DNA of 64,000 nt from Carya illinoinensis (Eukaryota; Streptophyta; Magnoliopsida; Fagales; Juglandaceae). Positions 35,890 through 48,414 of the stretch are shown piece after piece (within the stretch, counting starts at the first letter, position 1; every line of letters begins with the position of its first letter). The notes beneath the pieces are model-generated. The model was not told the DNA's origin. It worked only from the letters and a program-made list of their open reading frames with translations, and made no database searches. Location of the stretch: NCBI RefSeq assembly GCF_018687715.1, contig NC_056765.1, positions 14,996,501 to 15,060,500 on the forward strand, written 5' to 3'. A program made the translations under genes and the position numbers.

Positions 35890-38231
35890 TGTGATACCCT
35901 GTATTTTAATTGAATGATTATTTTTTTGTAATTTAAATATTGGTTCTCTTATTTTAAATTTTATATTATTTTAGTAGTATTATTTTATTATCTCTAAATG
36001 TGGAATTTAATTCAAAGTGTTTTATTATTATTAATTATAACCTATTATTTATTGGCCCTTTATTTCAAATTATTTTACTGTGGGATTTTACTATTTTATT
36101 ATTTTATTTTAGCTAGTCATTGTGTAAATTATTTTATTCAACTTACTGTTTTGAAATTATTTTTGTCGAATTAGTTTTGTGACCCAAGTATTGAGGATTG
36201 GACCTCATTTCTTTCCCTCAGTTTTTTCATTTTTCCCTTTTTCCTTTTTGCCCTTTTTTCCTTTTCTTCTTCTCTTTTCTTTTTCCTCTTAATTTTTTCC
36301 TTTGCCTTCTCCTTCCTCCCACATGAGCCAGCCATCTCCCTCTCCCTGTCATTTTTTTTCATTAGCCCTTGTGCTCCACTGCATGCAGGCGTGAGCGACA
36401 CCACCCAGCCTATCTTATTAGTCTCCAGCCGGTGAACATCTCCACCCATTTTTAGCCCACCCCGTGCGACCATTAGCTTGCACGCACTGCTAGAAGCCGT
36501 GGCCCTTTTTCACTCCAGTGCCGTCGTCGTGTCACCATTGGCCACCACCTCATCGCCACCTTATCACCAATCCACTAGTAACCCAAATCACCGTTCCCTA
36601 GCCCTGATCCACCACCGGTGAAGCCCAACCATTTCACTTTCTGATTTGTGCTTTCTAGCTTTCGACTGCCGCCCACGCCGCCACCCACGGCCAACGCCAC
36701 TACCAGTAGCTTCACCAACATCCTTAAGCCCTTCACTAGCCATCCCAAGTCTTCGTTTATCCCCATTCAAAAGTTAGGTTTTTGAGACCCACGACCCTTG
36801 TCCATTTTGCACTGTTACTTTGTTGTGCCACCACCTCTTGCACCTCCTTGATCCTCCAAAAAATTATATTATAGTGCTGTAAGTATTTTTAAAAGAACCT
36901 TTTGAGATTTCAATATATTTTACACTAACAAATCTTTTGTGATCTGGTTGGTTGGGCCAGACGTTGAGTCTGACGAGTTTGGGGGTCGGTTGGTTTGGAG
37001 GATGGAGTCGTTTGTGTGATTGGATTATGTTGGGATTTGTTGGCTGTTGAATATATTTGTGTCGTGTCATATACATTGCATAATTGCACGCATGTTCATG
37101 TTTGTAAATGAAAACTGGGTTTTCGCATAATTGCATACATGTTCATGTGTATATTTGAAATCTAGGTTTTCATGCGAGAAATGATTTTGGGTATGATTGA
37201 AATGAATGGATTGAATGATTTGAGAGAGTGGTACTGTAGGGATGGTAGTAGAGTCTCGTCTGTGATTCTCGCTTACGGTGCACATGGGAGGGATGGTAAC
37301 AGAGTCCGGTTTGTGATTTCCGCTTACAGTGCACGAGGTAGGGATGCTGGTAAGCAAGGATGATGTAGAGTCTCACCTGTGATTCCCGCCTACAGTGCTT
37401 TGATAGATGGGAGGTAAAAGGAACTGTAGGGATGGTGGTAAGCAGGAATAGTGATAGAGTCCCACTTGTGACTCCCACCTATGGTGCACGTAGTAGAAAT
37501 AGTAGTAAGCAGGGATGGTGGTAGTCCCGCATGTGAATCCCACCTATAATGTTAATTAGTTATTTAGGCCATTTTTTAGGAAAATGGCTGGGTTTGGATA
37601 AATAGATTTATGTGAACCATTTTATGGAAAAATAGTAGATTTTGATACTGGGCCATTTTCTGGGAAATTGATGGAAGTTATTTTAATGAACTTGTTTTGG
37701 GCCAAATGGGATTTTTCTCGTGCGTTGGAAAATAATCATTTTCTAGGAAAATGAGGTTTTGGGTTTCATGCATATTTCTTCATATGCACGCATATTTGTT
37801 GTTGCATAAATGTATTTTTATCTCTTTGGCTGTTTGGTCTATTACTTACCTGTGATACCGTTTCATGGTACTGTAGAATTTGGTGCAAATGAGGATCCTG
37901 AGCCTGAGGATGTGGCTCTGCTGGAGGAGTGATTAGGGATCACTTTCTCATGGGTTGAGATTTATTTCCTGCTTTTCGATATTGTATTTGGTTTTGTTAC
38001 GTTTTCACTGGATAACTGTATTTCTTTTAAAATGTTTTGCTTTAAGTGAATTTGTATTTAACAATTTTGGTACTTAGTTGATTGACTTTAACTTATCCGC
38101 TGCGTCTTTTGCTTTACATGTGTTGCATGTACACATACTTAACACTTGTCTTTGGGGTGTGTGACCCGTGTTGTCATCATCCTGACGCCTTGATTCCCAC
38201 ATTTCTGTATGTGAGATTTGGGGGCGTCATA
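35890..38231 (+). mobile_element. Solo LTR, Tekay-like gypsy family
   Basis: Starts TGTGATACCC and ends GGGGGCGTCATA, with flanking ATTTA at 35885-35889 and 38232-38236. The terminal TA is best read as a C-to-T change of the family's CACA end, because using it makes the TSD perfect. It carries the same ordered blocks as the other Tekay-like LTRs: a pyrimidine-rich leader (36215-36345), GTAAGTATTTTT at 36879, a TGAGTCTGACGAGT block at 36965, the 37205-37545 tandem array and GAGCCTGAGGATG at 37899. There is no coding region. Confidence 0.9.
37205..37545 (+). repeat. Degenerate tandem repeats in solo LTR
   Basis: About five units of 50-70 bp, each with GGGATGGTxGTAxxAGxGTC, TGTGATTCxCGCYTAYxGTGCAC. 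This is the same motif as the reverse-complement array at 24401-24635, which shows that the two solo LTRs belong to related families. Confidence 0.75.
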
Positions 38232-38236
38232 ATTTA

Positions 38237-38989
38237 GGTTCTGCTCTGGTCCAATTATTTTCAATCAAGTCCGATACAAGTAGTACTGAATCTGTCTTGT
38301 GGCCCATGGAGGGGTTCAAATTCTAAGTCCAAACAAAAAGATACCTGTTACAGCAGTAGTACAAATATTTAGACATCTTATATTAGATACGGTTCATAGA
38401 AAAGAAGTCACCTTAATGAGAGAGCTAAGGGATAAGTGCTCAAATAGGGCTATGGCATTCATGTTTTCTTTGATTGATCTTGACTTGACTATTTTGGGAA
38501 TAAGGCAATAGAATAAAGGATCCTTTTAGCTATGTGAAAGGTTGAGGTAGGTCAATAAAATAAGATGAAATGTTATGTGTGTTCTCTATTCAAGTGGTTG
38601 AAGTAGCAGAGACTGAAAGTATAGGAGGGGAGAGGATGTGGTCCATCCCCTCAAGGTTTCTTTTTTGTTTCAGCTAGGAAAATGCGCCTTGCCAAACTTG
38701 GGTTTGCCACTAACTGGAATTACTTTTACCTCAATAGTTTCTTTTTCTTTCTCAATGATTTGCATAAAGATTCTCTTACCTCTTGTGATTTGTCTAATTA
38801 ACCTAGAGCATGATTTTCAGATTTTAAGTTTTTTTGAAGATGGTTGGATACTTTTTATTTGTTTGCTTTCTTATTGGGATTATAGTGTTTAGTGTTTATT
38901 GTAGTGATTATAGTGTTTGTTCATTATCTGTGAATACATATTTAGCCTATGACATACATACCATTTTCATAGTAATATTTTTTTAAAAA
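38237..38989. other. Unassigned DNA downstream of solo LTR
   Basis: Original flank of the hydrolase fragment. Open frames at 38299-38511 and 38638-38892 show no motif I know. The region becomes AT-rich toward 38990. Confidence 0.35.
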
Positions 38990-39415
38990 AATTTGTAATT
39001 GATTTTTTTCGGCGACTATAGCTCGTCGGAAATATGATGAGATTTGCAGCAAAATATTCTTTTGGTGAATTAAGCTCTCTAAAGAATGTACTTTTTTGTG
39101 GCATTATATTCAGCATTTGCAGCCATTTTAACTCTCTAAAAAAATGGTTCCAACAATTTCAGAGAATCATCACAAATACCCAATGGTGATATTAGCAACC
39201 GTAAGGATTTTTCCTCGCATTGGAATTCACTATTAGCAGAGATTTTAACTCGCCAGAAATAAGTTTATTTCTAGCAATTTTTGTTGGTAAAAAGATATCG
39301 CAACCAATTTTTGGCAACCAATCCATAGCGAAGATGAATTTGTTGGAATAAATTTTTGCAGCGAAATTTCAAGTTTTTACAGCGAATTCGTAGTACTGGA
39401 AAAGACCAAATTCCT
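38990..39415. mobile_element. Probable CACTA-type MITE remnant
   Basis: The right edge reads CCAAATTCCTTGTAGT at about 39406-39421, which inward is ACTACAAGGAATTTGG, close to a CACTA terminus lacking its first C. Internally, short phrases such as GCGACTATAGCTCG, CTCGCCAGAAATAAG and GCAGCGAAATTTC occur in direct and inverted order, as in non-autonomous CACTA elements with no coding capacity. The left end is not defined. Confidence 0.4.
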
Positions 39416-39422
39416 TGTAGTC

Positions 39423-40094
39423 TAGGGTACTTACAAGACTCGTTGGATTAGGCTTCCTAGCTCAAAGTCAAACATTTGCGTAATCGAGTGAGGATAAAAA
39501 ACACTTACATTGCGCAAGTTTAAATTTATTTTGAACTATGGTATTCCACCTCCTTAGATCATGTTACCATACTAGCTCGATCATATATATTTTTTTATTT
39601 TTTTATTTCTTGCTGCAACGGTCGAAACTCTCTCTTCCCTTTAAATTTTCTTGCCTTTTCTCTCTGTTTCTATCTTCCCTTTACTGATTTTGGTCCTCAA
39701 TTCCCTTTGTCTGGAGATAGATTGCCCCCCAGTTCTCATCTTCTAGAGATCATTTGACACTGATTAATGGGTATGTGTATTGGCTCTGCCTTGGGGTGTA
39801 CCAATATTCTGGTGTGCAAGGTTAGATTTTATTCTAACTAGATGGGCCATTTATTTGCTTATACTCTTTTAATGTGGAAGTTGTATTCATTTATTTGTCG
39901 TTTTAATCATTTCAATGGTTTAGGGTCTGTGTGGGTGCTATGGAAGGGGAGGAAAATGAATGAAAGAAAAAAAAATTGTCTAATTGAACTTGGGGCTATC
40001 ATTAGATGCCAATTGTTTCATTTATCATTTTGTGTTTAAAGTTCAAATCTATGGTCGAGTTTTGTGCTAAATTTGCCTGCTGAAAACTTTGTTG
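39423..40094. other. Unassigned DNA
   Basis: No recognisable frame. A CT-rich stretch lies at 39620-39690. It is the flank of the next solo LTR. Confidence 0.35.
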
Positions 40095-40099
40095 TGGTC

Positions 40100-41368
40100 T
40101 GACCGGTGCAAAACTGCAAGTGCACAGTATCGTAGTTTTATAGTAAAGTAATAAGAAGAGTATCGTCCTCAGGGATTGGTACCTTACTTTTGCCAAATAC
40201 CAAAATTATACTAATCTCAATTTTATCTAGAGGAATCGGTAAGGTTTTTGTAGTTGCAAATAAAACTAAATCAACTCAAAGAGAAATAAGCAAAGGAAAT
40301 AAAACTGATGTTTGAAGATCAAATTGAATGGGGAAGAAAACTTCTAGGAAATCGATTTCACCTAATTCTTCACTATGCTTTTCTCATCCAGCTAATTTAA
40401 CTTAAACCTCTTTTGTCTATTAGCAAATCTCTAATTCATCCAAAAGCCTCTTTCGATAGTCAATTGGAATTGACTCTTGGTTATCAATTCACACAAGAAT
40501 ATGCAAATTCAATAATCAAGAATGCAATGAGATCAATGATTTAATGACTACATAGGTTCATACAAGTCTTTCGATCTCTATACTTACCTATGCTGAAATA
40601 TCCAAGATCTACCCTATGATTCCCTCTTTCGATAGCAAATCACAAGATTACTTATCATCTAATCAATGGCCAGTTAATTAGAAGCAATAAATTCAGGATA
40701 AATCAGATAAACAAAGAGAGAATTGCATTAAATTAGCATAGACAATAAAGCATAGTTCGGAAATAGGTTACATCGGTTTCCTAGAATGAAGAAAATTTAG
40801 CTCATGCTAGAAATGGAATTCAACATAAATGAATTCACCATAATTGTTCTAAGAAAATGGGAAGAAGAAAATAAACACTGAAAAATCCTCCTTACAGCCT
40901 CAACTCGTCGTCAAAAGCTCAGGGGAACGATTCAACGCTTTTCTCTCGTCCGTGCTCGTGTATGATTCCAACGTACGTGCAATAATTGGAATCCCGTCTC
41001 CAAAACAAATGAATTGAATCCTTCTAGCTGTGTTTTTCTGTCCCAAAGAGTGTTCTCCAGTCAAAACTAGCAGCTCTAGAGTGAAAAATGGCTTTTATAT
41101 GGTTCCACGGCGGAAAACATAAAATCTGTCAAAATACGATGTTCGCTCGAGCGGGGTGTCGAGCGCGCGTCGAGCGTTCGACTCTGCCTGATTTTGCTCA
41201 AGCGGCCAATGTCTCTGCTCGAGCGATCTTCGTTTTTCAGCAACCTGCTCGAGCTCCCTGTCGAGCGGCAGTCGAGCGTTTGAATTTGCCTGAATTCGCT
41301 CGAGCGGCCAAAAGCCTCCGCTTGAGCGAACTTGTAAAATCTGCAATATGAAATTTAGCAAGTCATCA
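40100..41368 (-). mobile_element. Solo LTR, 1.27 kb
   Basis: Plus-strand edges TGACCGGTGC (40100) and AAGTCATCA (41368), flanked by TGGTC at 40095-40099 and 41369-41373. Read on the minus strand it starts TGATGACTTGC and ends with the AATCCCTGAGGACGATAC phrase and GCACCGGTCA, the usual arrangement of this plant LTR type. No coding region. It contains a GCTCGAGCG repeat cluster (41140-41335) near its minus-strand 5' end. Confidence 0.87.
41140..41335. repeat. Interspersed GCTCGAGCG palindrome cluster
   Basis: GCTCGAGCG or one-mismatch versions recur about every 20-30 bp (about 41144, 41157, 41170, 41196, 41218, 41249, 41262, 41274, 41298 and 41322). Two longer phrases, GTCGAGCGTTYGAxTYTGCCTGA with CTCRAGCGGCCAA, are duplicated at about 41168-41210 and 41270-41310, so a unit of roughly 100 bp has been tandemly duplicated. 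Confidence 0.7.
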
Positions 41369-41373
41369 TGGTC

Positions 41374-43350
41374 ACGTGTTGCAGGATGAGGGAGAGAGAT
41401 AAGGTCCTTGAGTTGCAAATTTCTTCAAGATGCTTCTCAGTATAATTTTGATGTTCTTGCTTGGTATGCCTTCCCCCACTCTTCTACTTAACCAATTTTC
41501 TTTGTTAAACTTTAAAAATGAAAGAGAAGAACAAAAAAAAAAAAATGTAGATTCTTCTGGGTTCGAGAAAGAATATGTGGATACTATCAATTTCATTTAT
41601 TTGAAAGTTACATTGTAGAAGGATGGCAACTAGAAGGGATATTTAGGGCCCTAAAGGGATAAGACTATATGTTGGAAAGCCCAAATTTGAAGCCTCAAGG
41701 GTTGAACTTGGTTCTTTAAAATGAGGGTTGCAAGCCAAGGATTCAACTGACAAACACATGAAGGATATTATAGTGAGTAGATAACACTTCCATCTTATTA
41801 GGAAGGTTATCCTACCAGTGTGGTAGAAATTATCAAAGATAGACTCGAAGGGCATTACTTATAGTCACCTTCATGATCCTATAAATAACACTCAAAGGTA
41901 AAGCATAAGATTCATTCACATATGCATATCAAGACCACTTCTCTTTAACTTAGGCATCGAAGTCCGATTGGACACCCTGTGCCACCATTCTATTTGTTGC
42001 AAGTCATTAGTACAATTGGTGGTGTGAAACACGTCCTTAATAGCAATGAAAGTTGATTGATACATTTGTTTAATTCCAATTTGTTTTGGGATTACACTGT
42101 GGTCGCAACTTAATGTTTAGGTTAATGTAACAGAGTTGGTGCATGTTTATTTCCCCTTTCACTTATTGGTTTCCTTGGTTTGATTTGCAGGCATGTGGTT
42201 AGCCTTGTTTATCCTTTGTAAGTGGGATTTTTCTTTTCATGGATCCCAGGTAGTTACTCTACTTATGGATTTTAAGGTTTGCATTGTTACTAAGAAATTT
42301 AGATCATGTGTTTCGATGGACCTTAATCAATTCAATGGGCGTATATAGTTTAGGGGTGGTGCTACCATGAATGGCCCTAAGCCACGAAGTCATGCTTTTA
42401 AGCTAAATAAGAAGGTTTGTCATCTTAGGCTGAAGATTGCTTTGACAGCTCGTGCAACAAAAGGAAGGCATGCATGTCTCTTGTCGCCCATTCCCAATAT
42501 TTTATATTTCTGGCTTACAGTGATTAGAGTTGTAGCTAGTTAGGAATTTAATTACTAAAACATCAACATATGTTAAGTTCTTTTGGACCTTGGAGAAAGT
42601 AAGAGTTGTCCATAGCTTGTATACATTTTGTCTCTGTCCTTAACTAGTTTAGTTAATAGGTTCTATGCTTGCGTGTTGAAGTATTTGAAATTCCTTGGGT
42701 AATATTAGGAAGATTAATGTGAGTTAGTACTAGTCAGTTCAAAGCTTTACCACGCAGATACTTTTGAAGGTTTAGTAAACATTCAGAGTTGGGATGAGGC
42801 TGAGATGTCCTCCAAAAATAAGGGAGATGTCTCTGGTGAAGCTCAAATTCTGCTTATCCAAGATCAAGTTTAATACATATGTTCTAATTTTATGGTCAAT
42901 TTTCAGGAATTCTTGTCAAACAAATGGAGAACACCAAGAAACTTCTATTGGTGGATGGCGGCCCCATAGGTGAAAAGTTGAAGTTGGATACACAAAATCT
43001 ACATTATGCATATGTGCTGCCATCAATTAGATGATGTTGTTGGCTAATGTTTGTTGCCCATAATTTATAGGCTTTGAAGGTCTATAGCATCTTGCTTCAT
43101 GACAAACCGCAAAATTATTGCAAAGATGCACAAGCCAATTAGTTGTTAAATAACTCTACTTTACAAGCTACATTCCAGTTTCAAATGAGAATAGGAATTA
43201 TTTTCCCTTTCATATATAGAAGAAATGGAATTCAAAACATATTTGTATGTTGCTTCTGTCAAAATATGTAGATGCATGGCTGGATAGGCTGGTTTTTCTT
43301 GTGTATTGATCGAGTGTCTTCAATTGAGAAATTTGCAATTGAATACTGGT
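41374..43350. other. Unassigned DNA, no gene seen
   Basis: About 2 kb of ordinary composition. Several short frames (for example 41430-41618 and 41643-41855 minus) lack recognisable motifs. Intron-like or degenerate repeat sequence is equally possible. Confidence 0.4.
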
Positions 43351-43902
43351 TGTGGAAAGGGCTCAATGTCCTTTGGGGCCCATTGGGCTAACTAATGGAC
43401 TTCGGTCAATACATCGGACCACTAACCCATAGCCTCCCCATCTCTAGGGTCCAATTTTATCTCAATTACTAAGAATGCAACTGCTTGAGAATCCATTAGG
43501 AAGGGGGATATATCGTTTGAGAATAGATAAACCTGCCGTCTCAAAATTTGAATCTCAAATAGGGGATAAGATTGCTATCTGATAATAACAAATGGGTCAT
43601 GGGCTTTATATATACAAAGAACCTAAGTGCATGGAGATTATCTAATTTCTAACTGCGACTATTGACTTAGGCATATGAGGAGTTCCCACGGACCCTCAAC
43701 CCACCCTACTCTTTGGTTGTAGGTGATCGTACATGAGTAGTGGTGAAACATGTCCATAATAGTTGGTACCGCCTATGGGACCCTTTGTCCTACAACCAAC
43801 GTGCTTTTCACATGCCCACTACTAATTGATCACAAGCAACTAGAGACCAAGAGGTATCATCAAGAAATATGGAAGGAAGGCTTGCAAAGATGGAGGAAGT
43901 AG
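43351..43902 (+). mobile_element. Tat-like gypsy LTR with PBS and start of gag, truncated
   Basis: A stretch beginning TGTGGAAAGGGCTC is followed near 43764 by TTGGTACCGCCTATGGGACC, which resembles the conserved post-LTR PBS phrase TTGGTGCCGTCTGTGGGA of Tat/Retand-type gypsy elements. About 70 bp on, an ATG opens a short charged frame (QEVSSRNMEGRLAKMEEV) like the start of such a gag, with an in-frame stop. It is cut off at 43902 by the next LTR-like block. The LTR's exact end is not clean. Confidence 0.45.
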
Positions 43903-46900
43903 TGTAACAGCCTGTTAGAAATTCAATGGTATAATTTTTATAGATTTTAGGAACCTCGTTAAAACTCCATAAGTTTTCACAATTCTACTAATTGCAAAGG
44001 TTTTAGTTTGTCAACATACTCAATGTTATCACCTACTATGGTGCCAAAAATGTGATTTTAATTGTTTGAAGTAGTTAGAAGTGTCAGAATATGTTATGGT
44101 CTACATCACTAGACTCAGTTGAATATTTAGGATTTTATGGGGCAATAACTCATTTTCATAATTTCGAACGAAATGCCTATTCGGAACTGTAAATTTATTT
44201 TTAGGGACACTTCGGGGTTGAGTCTTGCTAAACGATTTTCACTGTAAGTTAATATGAATATTTAGGATTTTTCAGTACTAAGTTTATTATGCATTTTTTT
44301 AGAGTTAATAGTAACCTCGATAAACATAGTAAGTATAGTGTTTTCAAAATCACAATGTGAAATGTCAAAATTAGGTTCGAGAAGTTTTATTTGGACACTT
44401 GGCAAGATCTTAGCCACACATAGTGAATAGTATTAGACACTTGGCACAAAGAGGAACCATTAGATAGATTTGTGAAGGAAATCAAGGTGTAAGATCATGC
44501 CACATAAGCAAAACTTTGTTTTATCTAATCAACCAAATTGAGCCAGATCAAAGAGGGTTTCAACCCTAGTTAAACCCTAAATGGTTGGAATCTAATTGAA
44601 ACCCCAAAAGCTTGGTTGAAACCAAAACCCTAAACGGTTTTCCCAAACCCTAAATTGGCCTTCAAACCCTTTTTGATCCAATTTCTAGCATTGTGTTTAA
44701 TCACTTGATTAAATCACTTTCACATGCTATTAACTTCTCAAATCCTTGTTATGGCATCTTTATCTAACCTTTTAAACCTTGAAAATTTGATTGGGCTAAG
44801 AAAAATTGGATTTGGGCTTGATAGCATCTCAAACCCTAACCAAAGCCCCTTTAAACCCCAAATTGAAGCCCACTTGGTTGAGGACCACCAAGGCCCACGA
44901 ATTTGGCCACGTTGGCAAAGCTTCTTGAAGAAGCTTCCTCCCCCACATGGAAGACCATCCACTGCCCTTGGCTGCATCCATTAGTGGCTTGATGTGATGG
45001 AGAAACCCACCTCTTCAACTCCTTACCTCATAGCTTTTGCAAGCAGTCCTTTCCCCTGACTATTCTCCACTTTATATCACATAGCCACCTCCAATCAAGG
45101 GTCATTCAAACCCATATCTTCCCCCTCCAGAATTCTAGAGTCATTTAAGACACACTTCTTTCCCTTTAATCACTTCTTCACCCTATTCTTAGAGAGAAAC
45201 CCAAAAGAGCTCTCTCAGGTAGATTTCTAGGTCTTTTTACGTGAAGATTTTAGACCCTTTGTAAGTATTTTCAAACGATGACTCCTTCATAAAAGTTTTT
45301 CCTCTTTGAGTATAGTTTCCATAGATATATTATTTGTATCATTCCATCGTGATTTTTTTTGGTAAAAAGTATTTTTAACCATGGAAAGGTCATTCTGAGC
45401 GTGAAACTGGAGAGTATGTTTTGTTTTGGAATGTTTGACCAAGCTAATGGACATATCTTGATCCGGAACTTTTATGGAGTGTTTTTTAGCATGTTTTTAA
45501 GAGCTTTCATTGAAGTTTTGTTGAATGATTAAAGCTTTTGATGATATATTTTCTTAGATCTAGAAACTTGAAAACTGGAAGTGGAAAAACAGTTTTTATT
45601 TGGAGAAAATTTGAATATTTCGTGGTTTGTTCTTACTCTATAGGCTTTGATATTTTTATATGATATCCTAAGTCTCTTATTTTCATGTTAGGATGTTATT
45701 TTGAAGATATTTAGTATTAGTTTCAAAGATATGATTTTTCTATGCAAGAGGATTTCGGTTTGGCCTAAGATTTGATTTTTTGGATGAGATCCAGGTTTTA
45801 TTGCTTTTTAGCCATATGATTTTAAGTTTGATGGTTGAATATTCTTTAGGATACATTTTTAAACCATGTGATGCTTTATTTCAAAGATCTCACCTTCTTA
45901 ACACATTGATAAATAGATTTATCAAAGCTAGTTGAAAACAAAAAGTTTATGTTTTTCGACTAAGTGTAAAACCAAAAACTCCAAGTGTAATTTTGTGATT
46001 TTTGTGACTTTAGTTTGATGATTTAAAACATGGTTGATCTTAGGATGATGTAATGAATATGTTAGAAGTAAGATTTGATTTTTTGGAATTCTTAGATATG
46101 TTTTGATTTAGGATCAAAACTTGTGATTCAAGTGTTTGAATCATTTTACAAAAAGTTTCATGTTGATTATTAGCTTTTTCTAAATTAATTTCTTAAGTAT
46201 GGTTTTAAACTTAGGATAGGAAGATCCTTGTTGCAAAAATCAAGAGAAAATTTACATGAGCAATGTAAATTTTAGAAATATTTGGAGTTAGGATGTGAAA
46301 TCCTTAAGTTAGGAGTAAAATGGTCATTTTTCCATATGTAGAGGGTAAAATGGTAATTTTACTCTAAGTTGTCTCTTTTACACATTTCTAATTGTTAGTA
46401 ATTAAATTTCTAACTTTTAGAATATCCTCTTACAGTTTCTCGTGTTTTGTGCTTTATTCTCGTAGAACACGACAATTAAGGTAAGTTAGCTTCTAACTTA
46501 CTATCAGTTTACTGTGTATGTATGATGGGTAAGGGAACTACAATCTATGTATGTATGTTATCATATATGCCTTACCATGCCTCGTCATTACATGTTTATC
46601 TGTTATGCATGATTTATTTTATCATGAATATTTATCTATTACACAATCTATTCTTTCATGTCTTGTTGTATGTTATAAGTATGCCAAGTTAAGTATGCTA
46701 TATATTATATGTATGTCATATCATGTAATATTCACTGCTGCAAGTATGTCATGTCAAGTATGATATCTGTTACATGTTCGGTCATGTTACGAAGTGTTTC
46801 CATCTCAAATAAGTCATGTCTTTCGAGTTACGTTTAAGTTAGTTATGTCTAGCATACTCGTGATGTAATCATTATGACTGTCCGAGCATCTCCACTTGTA

Positions 46901-47086
46901 ATTCACACGAGATACCTTTGGCCAAAATCATTTTGATTGTCAAAATGCCGTTCAAGTTCAGTTATGCAGATACTCCTAACGTAATCATTCTGATTGTTAG
47001 GGTACGTGTTTTAAAATACTCGTGATGTAATCATTCTGATTGTCAGAGTACTAGGTACTCTTAGTGTAATCATTCTGATTGCTAGG
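43903..47086 (+). mobile_element. Long gypsy-type LTR block, truncated by Athila insertion
   Basis: Starts TGTAACAGCCTG, a common start of plant Tekay/Retand-type LTRs, and runs about 3.2 kb with no coding capacity. It holds a GTAAGTATTTTC donor-like site at 45261, as in the other Tekay-like LTRs, preceded by an AGAGAGAAACCC leader (45190). Its last 230 bp are short repeats. It stops exactly where the TGATGAG end of the Athila LTR begins at 47087. No far end or TSD is visible. Confidence 0.5.
46852..47083 (+). repeat. Degenerate repeats with TAATCATTCTGATTG core
   Basis: Five copies of TAATCATTxTGAxTGTxxG at about 46866, 46926 (AAATCATTTTGATTGTC), 46983, 47030 and 47067, most flanked by a GATACTC/ATACTCGTGATG phrase. 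Units are roughly 40-60 bp. Confidence 0.65.
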
Positions 47087-48414
47087 TGATGAGTGTGCGA
47101 AAGTGCACTCAAAATACCTTATTATTGGACTAAAATGCTAAAATGTGAATAGAAATCATACGAATTAATGTGTATTCTTAAATTGAATTTCTATTTACGT
47201 TGGGATACTTCTAAGTAATTTTTTTATATCTAATTTCAGAGTTTATAAAAGAGCAAGGCAATCTCAGTCAAATTCAAAGGAGGACATTCATGGGGTTTGA
47301 GAGCAATTTGGAAGAAAAGAAAAAGGAATCACAAAATGAAACCACAAGAAGTCCAAGTCTAAAATTTGCTAGGAGACAGTTTGGACATACTTTAGTCTTT
47401 TGACTATATCGTTTTACTCACATATCAGATTGATGCGATTCTTGATGCATTAGAAAGCTATCTTAAAGGGATATAACTTTGTTTGTAATAAGGATTTCCA
47501 AATGCGAACTCCTGAAGGGCATACGTGGCTGCTAAGATAAGTCCTAAAATTTAGGCGATTTTTTTACGCGGAAATTAAGAGGACATTAGGGTTTCTTTCC
47601 TACCATATATAAGCATATTATTTGCACGAAATAGAGAGGGGGGAGGAGGCACAAGAGGCAGATCTGAAGAGAGGAGAAAATCACTTTCATGGCCGCCGTT
47701 CGCTTCAGTTTTCTCTGGAGATTTTTGTTGTCCAGTATATTTATGGGTAACTAAATTCTCAAGTATGGTTAGGGATAAACTTGCACATTATATGGTATTT
47801 CTAATTTATTTTTAATTCATGTATTTGATTCTTAATTACTAAAACTCTTTTGTTTTCTTCTCCAAATAATCACAGAATTTATTCTATTTATGGATTCAGT
47901 TATGCTTTTTCTATTGAATGGATTAGCTCTTTGATTATTTTTGGATCAATTATTTATCTATATTGATTTAGTTTTTTGCTGCAATATCGCTCTCTGAGTA
48001 TATTGTCGTCATTGGATTTTCTCAATAGGGGTAGTAATTTACGTATTTTAAAAGTAGTGAATGATTTTTTAAAGGGTTAAATTTGATTTAATTTCAATTT
48101 ATAAATCTATACCTTCCGATTGAGAATTTCTGGAATTGAGTTCCTAATTGAGTTATCCAATGAATTAAGAATAATTAAAATATCAGCTTTGTACAAGGGA
48201 TTCCCGACGCTCTACTGTTCGTCAAATTTGAGTACTTTTTTCGTTAATCACTTTGCTTCACTTTAATTTACATTTAAAATTAATCTTTGTTCTCCATTAC
48301 TTATTTAATATTTTTCTTAGTTTCTTTGTTCCTCTTGCTATTCTTTTAATTTGTCTTCTTATGGAATCGACACCCCAAAGCTATGCTATAACTACCGCAT
48401 TATTCTTTGGGCGT
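47087..48414 (+). repeat. Athila LTR, plus orientation
   Basis: TGATGAGTGTGCGAAAG at 47087 to CTTTGGGCGT at 48414, where it runs without a PBS into gag. It contains a TATATAAGC box at about 47608 and a GA-rich start of transcript (47630-47690). About 1.33 kb. Confidence 0.85.

Noticed and set aside
41088..41351. 87-codon Ala/Arg-rich frame
   Set aside because: Created by the GCTCGAGCG repeat cluster of a solo LTR; no family recognised.
44724..44984. 86-codon plus-strand frame and its minus-strand shadow
   Set aside because: Lies in a long LTR-like block, has no recognisable domain and overlaps an equally long frame on the other strand.
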